A stretch of DNA of 14,802 bases from Pelagophyceae sp. CCMP2097 (Eukaryota > Sar > Pelagophyceae). This document shows, one piece after another, positions 6,884 through 14,802 of the stretch. Positions within the stretch are counted from its first letter, which is position 1, and each line of letters opens with the position of its first letter. The stretch covers positions 9,186 through 23,987 of the forward strand of contig MU657361.1 in assembly GCA_026770575.1 (NCBI GenBank), written 5' to 3'. Made by a program: the position numbers and the translations under genes. The notes below the pieces were generated by a model. It searched no databases. It was not told where the DNA came from and saw only the letters and a program-made list of their open reading frames with translations.

Positions 6884-7486
6884 TCATTTTAAAATAAAAT
6901 TATTTACGCTATGTGAAGCTTCCCCCTGTTGTCTATCTACAAAAAAAATTTTATCAAAATTGGTCAATAGCATTGCCGGGGAGGAAATTGGGTTAGTAAT
7001 AACTAAAAAATTAAACTGTGGTAGTTTACCATTATTACTTTCATAAATATTCTTGGCATCTTTGATTCTGTCTTCTTATTGTATCAGTGGTTTTGTTCCC
7101 AGTGAGTAATTAAATACAACCCTTTTTTTATCAAAATTCTCCTTTTTTCGACCCAACACCTGTGAGACTCGGCTGCCCAAAGAGTGTCCTGTTAAATAAA
7201 TATTTTTTTCTGGGTATAATTCGTGTATATTGTTCTTTTTCTTTTGACTTTCAATGAAACGTCCATCTAAGGAATCTTTTCCCAATAAATTTGCTAAATC
7301 TGCCTTCAAATCACCAAGATGAGTGATATCTGTACCTCGAAACCCTACATATAAATTGTCATTTTTTTCCAAATAAACTTTACTACGTCAGTCACTGAGT
7401 TTTTTAATTTTATTAAAGTTGGCTGGTGTTTTATTCGAGTATACACTTTGTGATACGTCCGAAGTTGATTTACGTAGATATTCCAT
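6884..7486 (-). pseudogene. Class-3 lipase (alpha/beta hydrolase), broken
   Basis: Minus-strand gene starting at ATG 7486 and ending at TGA 6886-6884, 200 codons in one frame. It contains VGFRGTD (about residues 47-53) and the nucleophile elbow GHSLG (Ser102). Further on are TNPISS (about 164-169), where lipases carry the catalytic Asp but this copy has Asn165, and ASHSVNNF (190-197), which fits the catalytic His. Two in-frame stops, TGA at codon 33 and TAA at codon 137 (7078-7076), break it, but there is no frameshift. Lipases of this kind are known from PLVs and some virophages, where a role in membrane passage has been proposed. It is divergent from the penton gene (ATG 7531), leaving a 44-bp shared promoter region. 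It is the only large viral gene on the minus strand. Confidence 0.75.
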
Positions 7487-7530
7487 TTTATTAATAAAAT
7501 AATAAAAGAAGAAGAAAAAAAAGAAGGTAT
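7487..7530. promoter_or_regulatory. Divergent promoter region between lipase and penton genes
   Basis: Only 44 bp separate the start codons of two head-to-head genes. The spacer is almost pure A on the plus strand with an ATTAATAAAATAATAAAA stretch, so both promoters must lie here or within the opposite gene. Confidence 0.35.
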
Positions 7531-8348
7531 ATGGATATCATAAACGTGTACATGGATTCAAATGATGGTTATCTTTCAACTGACAGTACAAGATTTAAAC
7601 TAAATTCGAACATAGCTATCATATATTTAAAGGAGTTTTCTTGTATGAATTTCATTTTTAATATTCATGAGAATGTAAGACTTGATATCACTCTTTTTTT
7701 TGCGAATGACAACAAAGTTACAAAAAATTTCACTATCAATAAAGGATTTTATAGCAGCGAAGATTTTGTCTTCGAATTGGATAGAGCGTTTCAATTAAAT
7801 GAAGATAGTAGTAGTTTGACAATTGCATTTGATAAATTAAATCTCATTTAAACCATTTAAGAACGTGGTACTCAAAATAAAATTATAGGATTTGAGTTAT
7901 TAGAAAGTTAGGTTTTAGACCTCATGAATATAAAGAACGGTTCTTATCAGTCAACCGTTTCAAGTTTCACATGCACCGATTTAAACCAAAATATACAAAA
8001 TATACATTTATGTGTTAAAGAAGTCAATTCTTTCGAAAGAACAAGTGATGTATCAAGCCGAATTGCATCTCGTGTGGCGAAAATTCCCATTCTGAATAAT
8101 TTTGGTTCATACATATACTTCGATTGCTTGACCACACCGAATCGAGTTAAAATTTCTAACCGATTGCTGTCAAGCATTTCAATTTCGTTACTGTAAGACA
8201 ATGGAACCAATTTTTTCCGGATAATTTTAGATGTAGTTTCGCAGTTGAATTTATAGCCGAAAAACGAGAGGAAAATATTAATAATATAATAAGTGGTCTT
8301 TTGAAAAGATTTGAAGGGGTTGACCAAGTTGATAACAACTCTTTGTGA
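7531..8348 (+). pseudogene. Minor capsid (penton-type) protein, broken
   Basis: Would form the fivefold vertices of the capsid. ATG at 7531; one frame is followed to 8196 through TAA 7849-7851, TAA 7858-7860, TAG 7909-7911 and TAA 8194-8196. A shift near 8200-8215 then continues to TGA 8346-8348 with a stretch including FPDNFRCSFAVEFI. Hallmarks of PLV/virophage penton proteins are an N-terminal strand-rich region with FTINKGFYSSEDF (the common 'G-x-Y-s' turn), a central SSRIASRVAKIPI followed by GSYIYF, and a late ISNRLLSSISISLL strand before the D-x-N-G turn. About 270 codons in all, close to usual length. Its place just upstream of the major capsid gene supports the call. Four stops and a shift make it inactive. 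Confidence 0.65.
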
Positions 8349-8453
8349 GGGGGAAGCGGCAATCCTGAGTATGCTGGGCTTCCGTGTCATTTTCCAAAAC
8401 AATCAGATATGTCCAAAAATAAACGTGGTACATTTAAATAAACTATATGTTTA

Positions 8454-8884
8454 ATGACGAATAAAAATAAACATCATCATACAAACCTTGAAACCTTTGT
8501 TTCGCCCGGACGTACGTACCAATTTAACCCAGTTACACAGCAAGAATTTATGACAAATAACACAGGCAAAAATAGGAAATCAAGTAAAAAACACGCAGGT
8601 GTCTTAAATTATAAAAATCAAAAAATAAAATTCAATGATGTCACGAGTGCGTTAACAAGCGGCGGTAATCTAATGATGGGATATTCCACTGCTATTGGTT
8701 TTCTACAACCAGAATTAATTCCTGAGGCTTTGCCCATCGCCGGTTTAGGTTGATGAAACAAACTTCCAATATTTTAAAGGGGTCTGAAAAAGCTGTCAAG
8801 AAAATTAAAAAGGAAGTTATACAAAAATTAAACCCGAAAGACTTCAAGAAAATTAAAAAAAACATACCATTTGATAAAGTTTAA
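8454..8884 (+). pseudogene. Small virion-like protein, frameshifted
   Basis: Not recognised by family. ATG 8454 gives 99 residues with a polar His/Asn-rich start, a TYQFNPVTQQEF segment, a Lys-rich part, and then a hydrophobic stretch (about residues 60-99, including GYSTAIGFLQPELIPEALPIAG). A shift near 8750 leads to a frame starting LMKQTSNIL, continuing with a strongly basic amphipathic Lys-rich helix and ending at TAA 8882-8884. The hydrophobic segment followed by a basic tail suggests a membrane- or DNA-contacting virion protein. It lies between the two capsid genes, which favours a structural role; that is inference. It ends 22 bp before the major capsid ATG. Confidence 0.45.
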
Positions 8885-8906
8885 AATTATAATGTTTTGT
8901 TAGAAT

Positions 8907-10268
8907 ATGGACGACATTAAAATGAGCATGTCCGATAGATTTGTTTCAAAAAACATGAGTGACAGCCCTATGGCACAATCGTTGATAATTCGACAAACGC
9001 CACAAAATGTCGGTTCAGCCTTCAAATGCGGTGATGTTGTACGGTTTAATATTGGTGGGTTACTTTCAAACCAATATCTAGACCCACGAGCGTCCTTTCT
9101 GCGCATGAAGGTTAAAAATACTACCGAAATTCAGTAATGAACTTCTGCTGCGGGGATTTTTTCCAGTTTTGAATTCATTGATTTAACTCAATCAGGTACT
9201 ACTTTTTTCTCTTATAGAATGTACGGAATTAAACGCTCCCTCATCGAAAGCGCCGACAAACTTCAATTTCTTAACAGGGTATTGGTACTATGTCGGGAAT
9301 GCTTTATGATGAATTATTTTCTGATTATACTGGGGATGTTCCTGACGCTTCACCGGGTCAACGTGAAATGACAATAAGTGGGTCGTAGTGGAACGTGTAT
9401 TGCGACCCAATTTCTTATCATGCAAGTCTTTTTAATACAAAAAAAATGATTTCGCTGTATAGCAGCAGTCCACTCGAATTGTTGTACACATTGGGTTCAC
9501 TAAATTATTTCGTTTGTTTTTCACACACAAGCACCTGAAAGTCTACCGTCGAATGCTCTCGAATTTTCTGACATCGAATTAGTTTTAACCATAGTACAAT
9601 TAAATGAAGCAACGAATTCACAAATTCTCGAAATGCAAAATGGTAAATTCTTGGTAGAAACAAAATCTTATATATCCACAGGTTATTCAGTTCCCGCGAA
9701 CCCAGGAAACCACTCAATAAACCTTGGTCTTAGTGTGCGAAGTTTAATGAACGTTTCTCTGATACAAACGCCCAAACCAAATGATGACGGTTCAAAAATA
9801 ACCAATGTAATGCATCGTGATATTAACAACTGTTTTATTCGAAACCACCTAAAAGCCTACGCACTCAGTATCAATGGAAGTCTTGTAGAAGCTCCACGAA
9901 TGGTTCGATGCGACGCGGCGGAAAGTATGTGTATGTCTTTAATAGCATCAGGTAAACTGGGGGATGCTTTTGATACTCCCCTCGCTTTATCGACTGAATT
10001 ATTTGAAGTAGATTCCTATGATGATATGGGATGCATTGTTGGGTCTTTTGTAGGTGATTTAAATCTGTGTACGTATAAAGAACGCGAAGAAGATGTTTGC
10101 TCCGGTAAAAATACATATGCATCGACTTCAAATTTAAGTCTTGAATATGAGTCCGGTGCACAAGCTTCGCAAAACTTATGTGTTATATCAGAATTTAAAC
10201 AGGTATGCGTGCTTGATATGGCAGGAAGCGGGTTATGGTCAGTTGTAAATAAAATAAACAAAAACTAA
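8907..10268 (+). pseudogene. Major capsid protein (double jelly-roll type), broken
   Basis: Would be the main shell protein. ATG 8907 gives an intact N-terminus with VVRFNIGGLLSNQYLDPRAS, typical of the first strands of PLV capsid proteins. TAA and TGA follow back to back (9135-9140), but the frame continues with FEFIDL and ADKLQFLN. A shift near 9270-9280 enters a frame with MLYDELFSDYTG and TAG 9386-9388. A second shift near 9500-9530 returns to the starting frame for the long C-terminal part (9633-10268), which ends with a strand-rich VISEFKQVCVLDMAGSG tail. Total about 450 codons, near normal for PLVs. Two frameshifts and three stops rule out function. The call rests on the N- and C-terminal patterns, size and position after the penton gene. 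Confidence 0.75.
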
Positions 10269-11997
10269 TATAAAAATAAAACTATTATTATAATGAACAA
10301 TCGCAGTATTTTAAAAAATTATGACAATACAACTACAACTTTAATCGCGGGAAACAATATAGAAATAGTAGATAATATTTAGTTCGGTATCTGACGAAAA
10401 TATTAATTTAGATATTCAAAAAATAAAAACTGATATTCTTAATGAAATCGATACTAAAATTTTAAAAGCCGAACAATTAGTTTCAGGTAGAGGCATTGAC
10501 ATCAAAGAACACATAATCTAATTAGACGAATCATTCATAAATGCTGACGAAAAAGACAGCAAATATTATACCAAGGAAATCGTAGACGATAAAATTCAAT
10601 CTAATAACTTATCTGTAAAGATGATACGAAATGAGATTGGCGCGATGTCGAACAGACCGTCCTCGGGGATTTATTATTTTCCAGAACCGAAACTCCTTAC
10701 AACAAACGGGCTAAACGACATTCAGAAAAATAAGTAACGAGCTTCAATTTAAAAACCAACAAGATTGTACTGCACACACTGTCAATTTTAGTGAAGAATT
10801 CGTTTTTTCGAATAATTCCCAATCAACCCGATTTGAAATCTAACTCAATCCTGCATTGTTTAAAAATGAAATCAATGAAATTATCGATACAATTAATGAC
10901 AACGATGAGACTATAAAAGGAACTGTTATTCAGGTTGGTCAACAAGGGGAGGAATTTGCGAAGAATTTAGTTAACACCATTGATACGAATTTTAAAAATG
11001 AAATCAATCTCGTAAAAATAGCAATTAATTATAATCAAACGAATACAACAGTCGAAACAAACAGAGTGCTTGATGAGTTGAATATTTTTAAGAATTCCAC
11101 CAATATAGAAACAGATAATATTAAAAATATTCAATTGCCGTGACATGCATTGAAATCAGAAATTTTACAATCTGAGACTATTATTGTAAACGCATTTAAT
11201 GTTGAAAGACAAAGAGCAATAGCATCAGAAGAGTTAATAACTACAAAACTACCCACGAAATTCTCCCATGAAATAAGTTTAACACCCGAGTCTTTTCGCT
11301 TCGGTCATGATTCGAGTGGAAATTATTTATTGGAAAATGATTATAGTTTTTTTAATGACAATACGACACAAATCATAAGTAACCATACAAATATTGACCC
11401 CATGTTTGAAAATATAATGTGGTCGGAAATACCAATACCAAATAGTATTACCTTTGAAGCACGAATGGAGTCCGGGTAAGGGCTGTATTGTGTTGGAATC
11501 AGTACCGTTTCTCCTGACATTTGGGTGGTGAATAAAAACTTAACAATTGAGGAAAAAGTACTATTACAAACCGATCATGAAGTGATACTGTTTACAAACC
11601 GACACATGTACAGTCCAAATCCAAATAAAAGTGTTGGTGCTCCAAGTCATATTAAACAGGATTTTTTTTTATCCTGCCGGTCGGAATATTATACAAGCGA
11701 AGTTATTGGGCGGCACTATCACCTCAATCATAAAAAATCAATTTTTTTTACCAGTGTTAGAAACTTATGAAAAATGAATCGAATTGTTATTTTTTTTATA
11801 TATGAAAGGAGGGAGTCGCACATTTCAAACAAAATTCTTTCTGCCTGCAGATAATGAAACGGAGTTATTTAAGTTGATTCAAACAAAAAACACAGAGTCG
11901 ATATATGATTTAGATTCAAAAAAAAATGAAAACAAAACAAATATGACAAACAATTTTTTTACCACTCTATACATTAAAATCCGAACTGATAGACGCC

Positions 11998-12215
11998 AAC
12001 CCTATTAGAATTGGGGAAAATTCTACAACAAATGCCTCAAACTCTATTGTAATCGGTATGATTTCCACATGTAACTACGACATCGTCATTTTAATAGGGA
12101 ACAACATAATAGCAGAAACAAGCGATTCATTTTATATATCAAATCTAAGATCAGAACAGACTTCATCAATGTTATACTATGACACCATCTCGAAAGAAAT
12201 AACAATTGGCAATTT
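11998..12215 (+). other. YadA-like beta-roll head segment of the fibre
   Basis: The frame reads IGENST, then SNSIVIG, then VILIGNNI, followed by SFYISNLRSEQTSS, MLYYD and KEITIG. The I-x-IG-x-N/S repeats are what trimeric adhesin heads (YadA/Hia type) show, and the YI-x-x-LR...LYYD...KEIT-x-G closing motif is common in phage and giant-virus fibre proteins. No stop interrupts this segment. Confidence 0.55.
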
Positions 12216-12246
12216 ATCCGGAGGGAAAAGCACTGATCAATCCCAA

Positions 12247-12315
12247 GGGGAACTGTGAATCCAAGGTATTCCAGGCGAATCAATCCAAGGTATACAAGGC
12301 ATTCCTGGAAAAAAC
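12247..12315 (+). repeat. Collagen-like Gly-x-y stretch
   Basis: The frame reads GEL-stop-IQGIPGESIQGIQGIPGKN, nearly all in Gly-x-y register; the TGA at 12256-12258 breaks it. At DNA level ATCCAAGGTAT is repeated at 12259 and 12283 (24-bp period). Short collagen-like segments often link trimeric fibre modules. Confidence 0.65.
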
Positions 12316-12336
12316 GCGGAAATATACACAGTTCAA

Positions 12337-12870
12337 CGCGGATTAAGTTTGATAGATAACGAATTTTCTGTAAATGAGGATATTCTCACAGACACAGAGA
12401 TTGGAGAAAAATATTATAATAAAATATATATTAACGAAAAACTGGCATCGGTGCAAAATATAACAACGTCCAGGGGGTTAAATATGATAGATAATGAAAT
12501 TTCAATTACAGACAACTTTTATGACTCTACACAAAATGCCGACCTTTATTTCAATAAGAACGAGGTGAATGATAGATTTAATTCCCTTAATCAGGTTACA
12601 TATGGTAGGGGTCTGCTTATGTCAAACACGAATTTAATAAGCATAAATGGCGACTTTAATACTAAAATTGAAAATACACAAATTTATTACAATAAAGCAA
12701 AAATTAATAACAAATTGGTAACTAAATCAGAATTTTTTTCGGTTGCAAGAGGACTTGATTTCATAAATAATATATTAAGACTACAAAGTTCGATATTGAC
12801 CGATGCACAACTTGAAGAAAAATTATTACGATAAGCAAAAAGTCGACACAAAAATTTCACAAAATAATAG
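12337..12870 (+). repeat. Four tandem 45-47-codon fibre repeats
   Basis: Units begin with RGL at 12337, 12472, 12607 and 12748 (periods 135, 135 and 141 bp). Each has an N/D-x-IS/L-type strand near its start and a Y-[YF]-[ND]-K motif followed by a short coiled-coil-like piece near its end. A fifth copy (GRGI...YYTK) lies far upstream at 10489. The fourth unit is broken by TAA 12832-12834, but its YYDK motif follows in the shifted frame. Such repeats form shaft segments in trimeric fibres. Confidence 0.7.
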
Positions 12871-13760
12871 CACAACAATGATTCGGAATGAACTTAATAG
12901 AGCAGTATCCGCTGCAAACAGTGGAATACGATATGACGAAGACAGCGCAACACTTAGTGTTAATGCTTTGACGGAACTTCGTAAATTAAACGACGGGATT
13001 TCTTTCAGGAATACATCGGGGTTCGATTCGTTTTCATTGAGTTTTCATCTGATTTTTCATTTACCAGTCCGTTGTCAACTCTGAGCCAGATGGAATTAAA
13101 CCCAGTCAGTTTTTATAATAGAACACAGACTCGTGAAAAAATATTGGAAGAAATTGGAGGTATCTTCGGGAAGAATTTAATTTTGAATACAGTTAAAAAT
13201 ATCTTTTAAGGGATTCGAATGCCTTCAAAATGATTGGGGATGTGTTATCTACCGTTTCGAAATCATCGATTCGCCTGTATCAAACTGGAATTCAATATCG
13301 AACTGATACTTCTACAATAGGGTTCAATTTGGTTTTTGATACTTATTATTTCAATTTAATTAGTGATGAACAAAATGGCGTGCCAAATTTAACAATTTCA
13401 AAGAAGAATAAAATAGAAGTAGTTGCTGCTGGTAGGTGGGTGGTGAGTCGTGATTCTAACAATCGAAGGGTTTTGACACAATTCGATGGTAGATTCAATC
13501 GAGATACAAATTTAAATGTCGAATGGTTAGACCGTGGAAGTGTGGAGGGTCAACCTCGCCAAAGATTCATTTTTAAAAACAATCTACAATCCGACAATTA
13601 TCAGGTTCATTTTGTACCGCGCAATTTCTTCATGGACCATAGGAGGACACAGCATGTATCCATAGAAGCGCAATCCTCTACTTTCTTCGAGAAAGAATTG
13701 AAAAATTGTAATTTTTAGGAAGGCATGGATGTTTCAGTAGTTGTTTATATGGCACTCTGA

Positions 13761-13780
13761 TTTTTTATATTATATATACT
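13761..13780 (+). promoter_or_regulatory. TATA-like promoter before 13781
   Basis: TTTTTATATTATATATACT sits directly upstream of the ATG at 13781, close in form to the TATA runs before 3873 and 4109. Confidence 0.35.
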
Positions 13781-13957
13781 ATGTTAAAGTTTATCGTGAA
13801 AATCATAAAAAAATATTTTGTTAAAATATTAGGTACTGAAAAAATTAGAAACGAATTAATAAATGCGATAAATACTCACGTGGACATTCCTATGATTAAC
13901 GAAGAGGCAGAACACACAGTTTACTTGGCTATATTTGACATATTCGAAAAATTCTAA
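13781..13957 (+). CDS. Small intact helical protein of unknown function
   Basis: A 58-residue ORF without lesions, with a TATA-like run at its start. The N-terminus is basic and hydrophobic (MLKFIVKIIKKYFVKIL), possibly an amphipathic or membrane-contacting helix. It then has a helix ending in NTHVDIPMINEEAEH and a hydrophobic C-terminal helix. The D-I-P-x-x-N-E-x-x-E pattern looks like one seen in short virus and phage proteins, but I cannot name the family. It lies downstream of the fibre gene and converges with the minus-strand ORF at 13992-14357. Confidence 0.5.
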   Translation: MLKFIVKIIKKYFVKILGTEKIRNELINAINTHVDIPMINEEAEHTVYLAIFDIFEKF

Positions 13958-13991
13958 TTAATCATTGATGTTTATTATGTTATTTTTTAAT

Positions 13992-14357
13992 TTATTTAGT
14001 AATTTTGATATTGAACTTCGATGGGCGTGATGTTTTTGTTACCGTCTCGCGCCCTTTCATATAATAATATAATAATTGACGTGACGTGATAGGGTTTTCT
14101 GTACAACGAACTATATCGATATGTGATTTATAGCTTTTATCTATACATAGAGTTCCATCTACATTTATCATCCGTATATTCCAACGGTTGTTTTTAAGCT
14201 TTCGTTCTTTTCGCTCTATACACTCTTTACGTATTATTGTAGAATTGATTGTATTCATTATATCTGTTAACACTATTTTAAATATACTCGATTTGACACA
14301 ATACCTCACTTCATTTTTATCTTTTATATAAAAAATATTTTTATTGAATTTGTACAT
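13992..14357 (-). CDS. Intact 121-residue protein of unknown function
   Basis: A minus-strand ORF starting at ATG 14357 and ending 35 bp from the preceding plus-strand gene's stop. The protein is basic, with MYKFNKNIFYIKDKNEV at its start, IRMINVDGTLCIDKSYK in the middle and YYYMKGRET near the end. No signal peptide, membrane helix or catalytic motif is seen and no family is recognised. Its length without stops in AT-rich DNA makes it more likely real than chance. It would be the last viral gene before the right edge. Confidence 0.45.
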   Translation of the reverse strand: MYKFNKNIFYIKDKNEVRYCVKSSIFKIVLTDIMNTINSTIIRKECIERKERKLKNNRWNIRMINVDGTLCIDKSYKSHIDIVRCTENPITSRQLLYYYMKGRETVTKTSRPSKFNIKITK

Positions 14358-14510
14358 GTTGCGTTTTCAATATACGCTGTTTAAATTGTACATAGTTCAA
14401 TTTCTAACCAAAAAATTATCAAAATTCAAAATATTACAATATTTTGATATAATTTATGAGAATTTAAAAACATTCATCAATACAGAACAAAAGCTCGTAA
14501 ACCTCCTCAA
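14358..14510. other. AT-rich right margin of the insert
   Basis: A plus-strand ORF (ATG 14356 to TAA 14536-14538, about 60 residues, rich in Leu, Lys and Phe) spans this stretch and runs into the tandem repeats. It starts head-to-head with the minus-strand ORF at 14357. I do not regard it as a supported gene. The margin may hold the promoter of that minus-strand ORF. Confidence 0.3.
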
Positions 14511-14540
14511 CCTTCTAAAACCTTCTAAAACCTTCTAAAA
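14511..14540. repeat. Three tandem copies of CCTTCTAAAA at the right edge
   Basis: Perfect 10-bp units at 14511-14520, 14521-14530 and 14531-14540, preceded by a degenerate CTCCTCAA and followed by CCCCCG. This is the last AT-rich sequence before GC rises, so it probably marks the right end of the insert or the remains of a terminal repeat. No equivalent in either orientation is seen at the left edge. Confidence 0.8.
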
Positions 14541-14802
14541 CCCCCGATTTAAAGGGGTGGAATTACGGAAGGGTATCGAAGGGTATTCTTCTTTACCGGG
14601 TAAAGTGTTCCTCGGAGATGCGGGAGGACGTTTCCTCTCTCTCACCGTCGTCCCAGCGTTTAAACCTTGGCTGGCTGAAGTCTTCAGAACGGTGGGGCGC
14701 AAGCGCCGTTGGCGTCTTCTCCCCGGGTCGGCGTCCATGTCCATCGTCGAGGCTGGCGGGAGCGCGCCGACCGGGGCGGCGCAAGCGCCCTTGGCCGACG
14801 AC
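14541..14802. other. GC-rich right flank, no secure gene
   Basis: Composition matches the left flank. Frames are open on both strands (a plus frame from about 14535 to the window end, and two overlapping minus ORFs), as expected of GC-rich DNA, and none shows a recognisable protein. GGAAGGGTATC (14567) is followed at once by GAAGGGTATTC. GGCGC-AA-GCGCC hairpins occur at 14696-14707 and 14778-14789. It is probably host DNA. Confidence 0.5.
14591..14605. repeat. Palindrome CTTTACC-G-GGTAAAG
   Basis: A perfect 7-bp inverted repeat around one central base, just outside the tandem repeats at the right edge. It may be a chance palindrome, a host regulatory site or part of the integration locus. 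Confidence 0.5.

Larger units (their letters stand above)
10293..13718 (+). pseudogene. Long multidomain fibre-like (attachment) protein, broken
   Basis: A gene of about 1,140 codons starting 25 bp after the capsid gene. It can be followed through all three frames. In order: an N-terminal AGNNIEIVDN motif; a first GRGI...YYTKEIVDDKI unit (about 10489-10620); a coiled-coil-like region with FNVERQRAIASEEL (11190-11250); a strand-rich domain; a YadA-like head segment (NPIRIGENST, SNSIVIG, 11998-12215); a short collagen-like Gly-x-y stretch (12247-12315); four tandem RGL...YYNK units (12337 to about 12870); and a C-terminal tip (13230-13718). Visible stops include 10380, 10519, 10735, 10841, 11141, 11477, 11775, 12256, 12832 and 13207, with several shifts, two of them in T runs. 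It likely formed a trimeric spike binding the host cell. Two adjacent fibre genes instead of one cannot be excluded. Confidence 0.6.
1357..14540. mobile_element. Decayed endogenous Polinton-like virus (PLV)
   Basis: The AT-rich block between two GC-rich flanks contains a coherent small-dsDNA-virus gene set: polymerase/SF1 helicase/GIY-YIG, packaging ATPase, class-3 lipase, penton-type minor capsid, major capsid and a long fibre. This combination is known from PLVs and virophages. The left limit is set by where the replication-gene frame opens, and the right limit by the end of the 10-bp tandem repeats before the GC rise; both are approximate. No terminal inverted repeat, target-site duplication, tyrosine recombinase, retroviral-type integrase or cysteine protease was found. 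Most large genes hold multiple stops and frameshifts, so this is a fossil or inactive copy. The left end appears truncated within the replication gene. Confidence 0.8.

Noticed and set aside
6825..7046. Plus-strand ORF of 73 codons
   Set aside because: It lies antisense over the lipase C-terminus; the minus-strand reading contains the lipase His motif and continues the frame, so the plus ORF is a shadow.
7947..8402. Minus-strand ORF of 151 codons
   Set aside because: Antisense to the penton gene, whose plus-strand frames show the capsid pattern through 8348.
9871..10261. Minus-strand ORFs over the capsid gene
   Set aside because: Antisense shadows of the long intact C-terminal part of the major capsid frame.
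1357..13718. Reassigned genetic code with TAA/TAG read as Lys or Gln
   Set aside because: Several TAA codons sit where Lys fits (for example the P-loop), but TGA also interrupts genes, one TAA replaces a Ser codon in an internal repeat, and many frameshifts exist. Decay explains all of it.
1300..14560. Terminal inverted repeats bounding the insert
   Set aside because: The reverse complement of the right edge (CCTTCTAAAA units) has no match near the left junction; only trivial 6-bp words are shared.
1..14802. CRISPR arrays, tRNA or rRNA genes
   Set aside because: No regularly spaced repeats with unique spacers, no cloverleaf with a T-arm motif and no rRNA-like blocks were seen.

Overview
The window looks like a nuclear genome segment of a GC-rich unicellular eukaryote, probably an alga or related protist, carrying a decayed endogenous DNA virus of the Polinton-like virus (PLV)/virophage type. 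The flanks (about 1-1340 and 14540-14802) are strongly GC-rich. The 13 kb between them is AT-rich and carries a viral gene set. A canonical GT-AG intron in a host-side transposase gene supports a eukaryotic nuclear setting. Host identity is inference only.

Layout. Left flank: minus-strand CENP-B/pogo-type DDE transposase (1-824, one intron, partial at the window edge), then gene-poor GC-rich DNA and a 15-bp direct repeat at the junction. Viral insert: a broken replication gene (B-family-polymerase-like part, SF1 helicase, C-terminal GIY-YIG domain; 1357-3808); a block of small basic or charged genes behind TATA-like promoters (3863-4597); an intact stand-alone T5orf172-like GIY-YIG gene (4703-5056); a small broken basic gene (5061-5319); a small membrane protein (5336-5578); the genome-packaging ATPase (5667-6340); an acidic low-complexity gene (6397-6846); a class-3 lipase on the minus strand (6884-7486); the penton-type minor capsid protein (7531-8348); a small virion-like protein (8454-8884); the major capsid protein (8907-10268); a very long fibre-like gene (10293-13718); and two small intact ORFs (13781-13957 plus, 13992-14357 minus). 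The right edge carries a 10-bp tandem repeat (14511-14540), then GC-rich DNA.

Together these genes would replicate a small linear DNA genome (polymerase/helicase/nuclease), package it (ATPase), build an icosahedral shell (MCP and penton), attach it to cells (fibre) and perhaps act on membranes (lipase). Nearly every large gene is broken by several in-frame stops of all three kinds and by frameshifts, so the copy cannot express a normal particle as it stands. Only short ORFs remain open. The left end appears truncated, no terminal inverted repeat was found, and no integrase or recombinase gene is visible. All homology calls come from motif reading without database searches.
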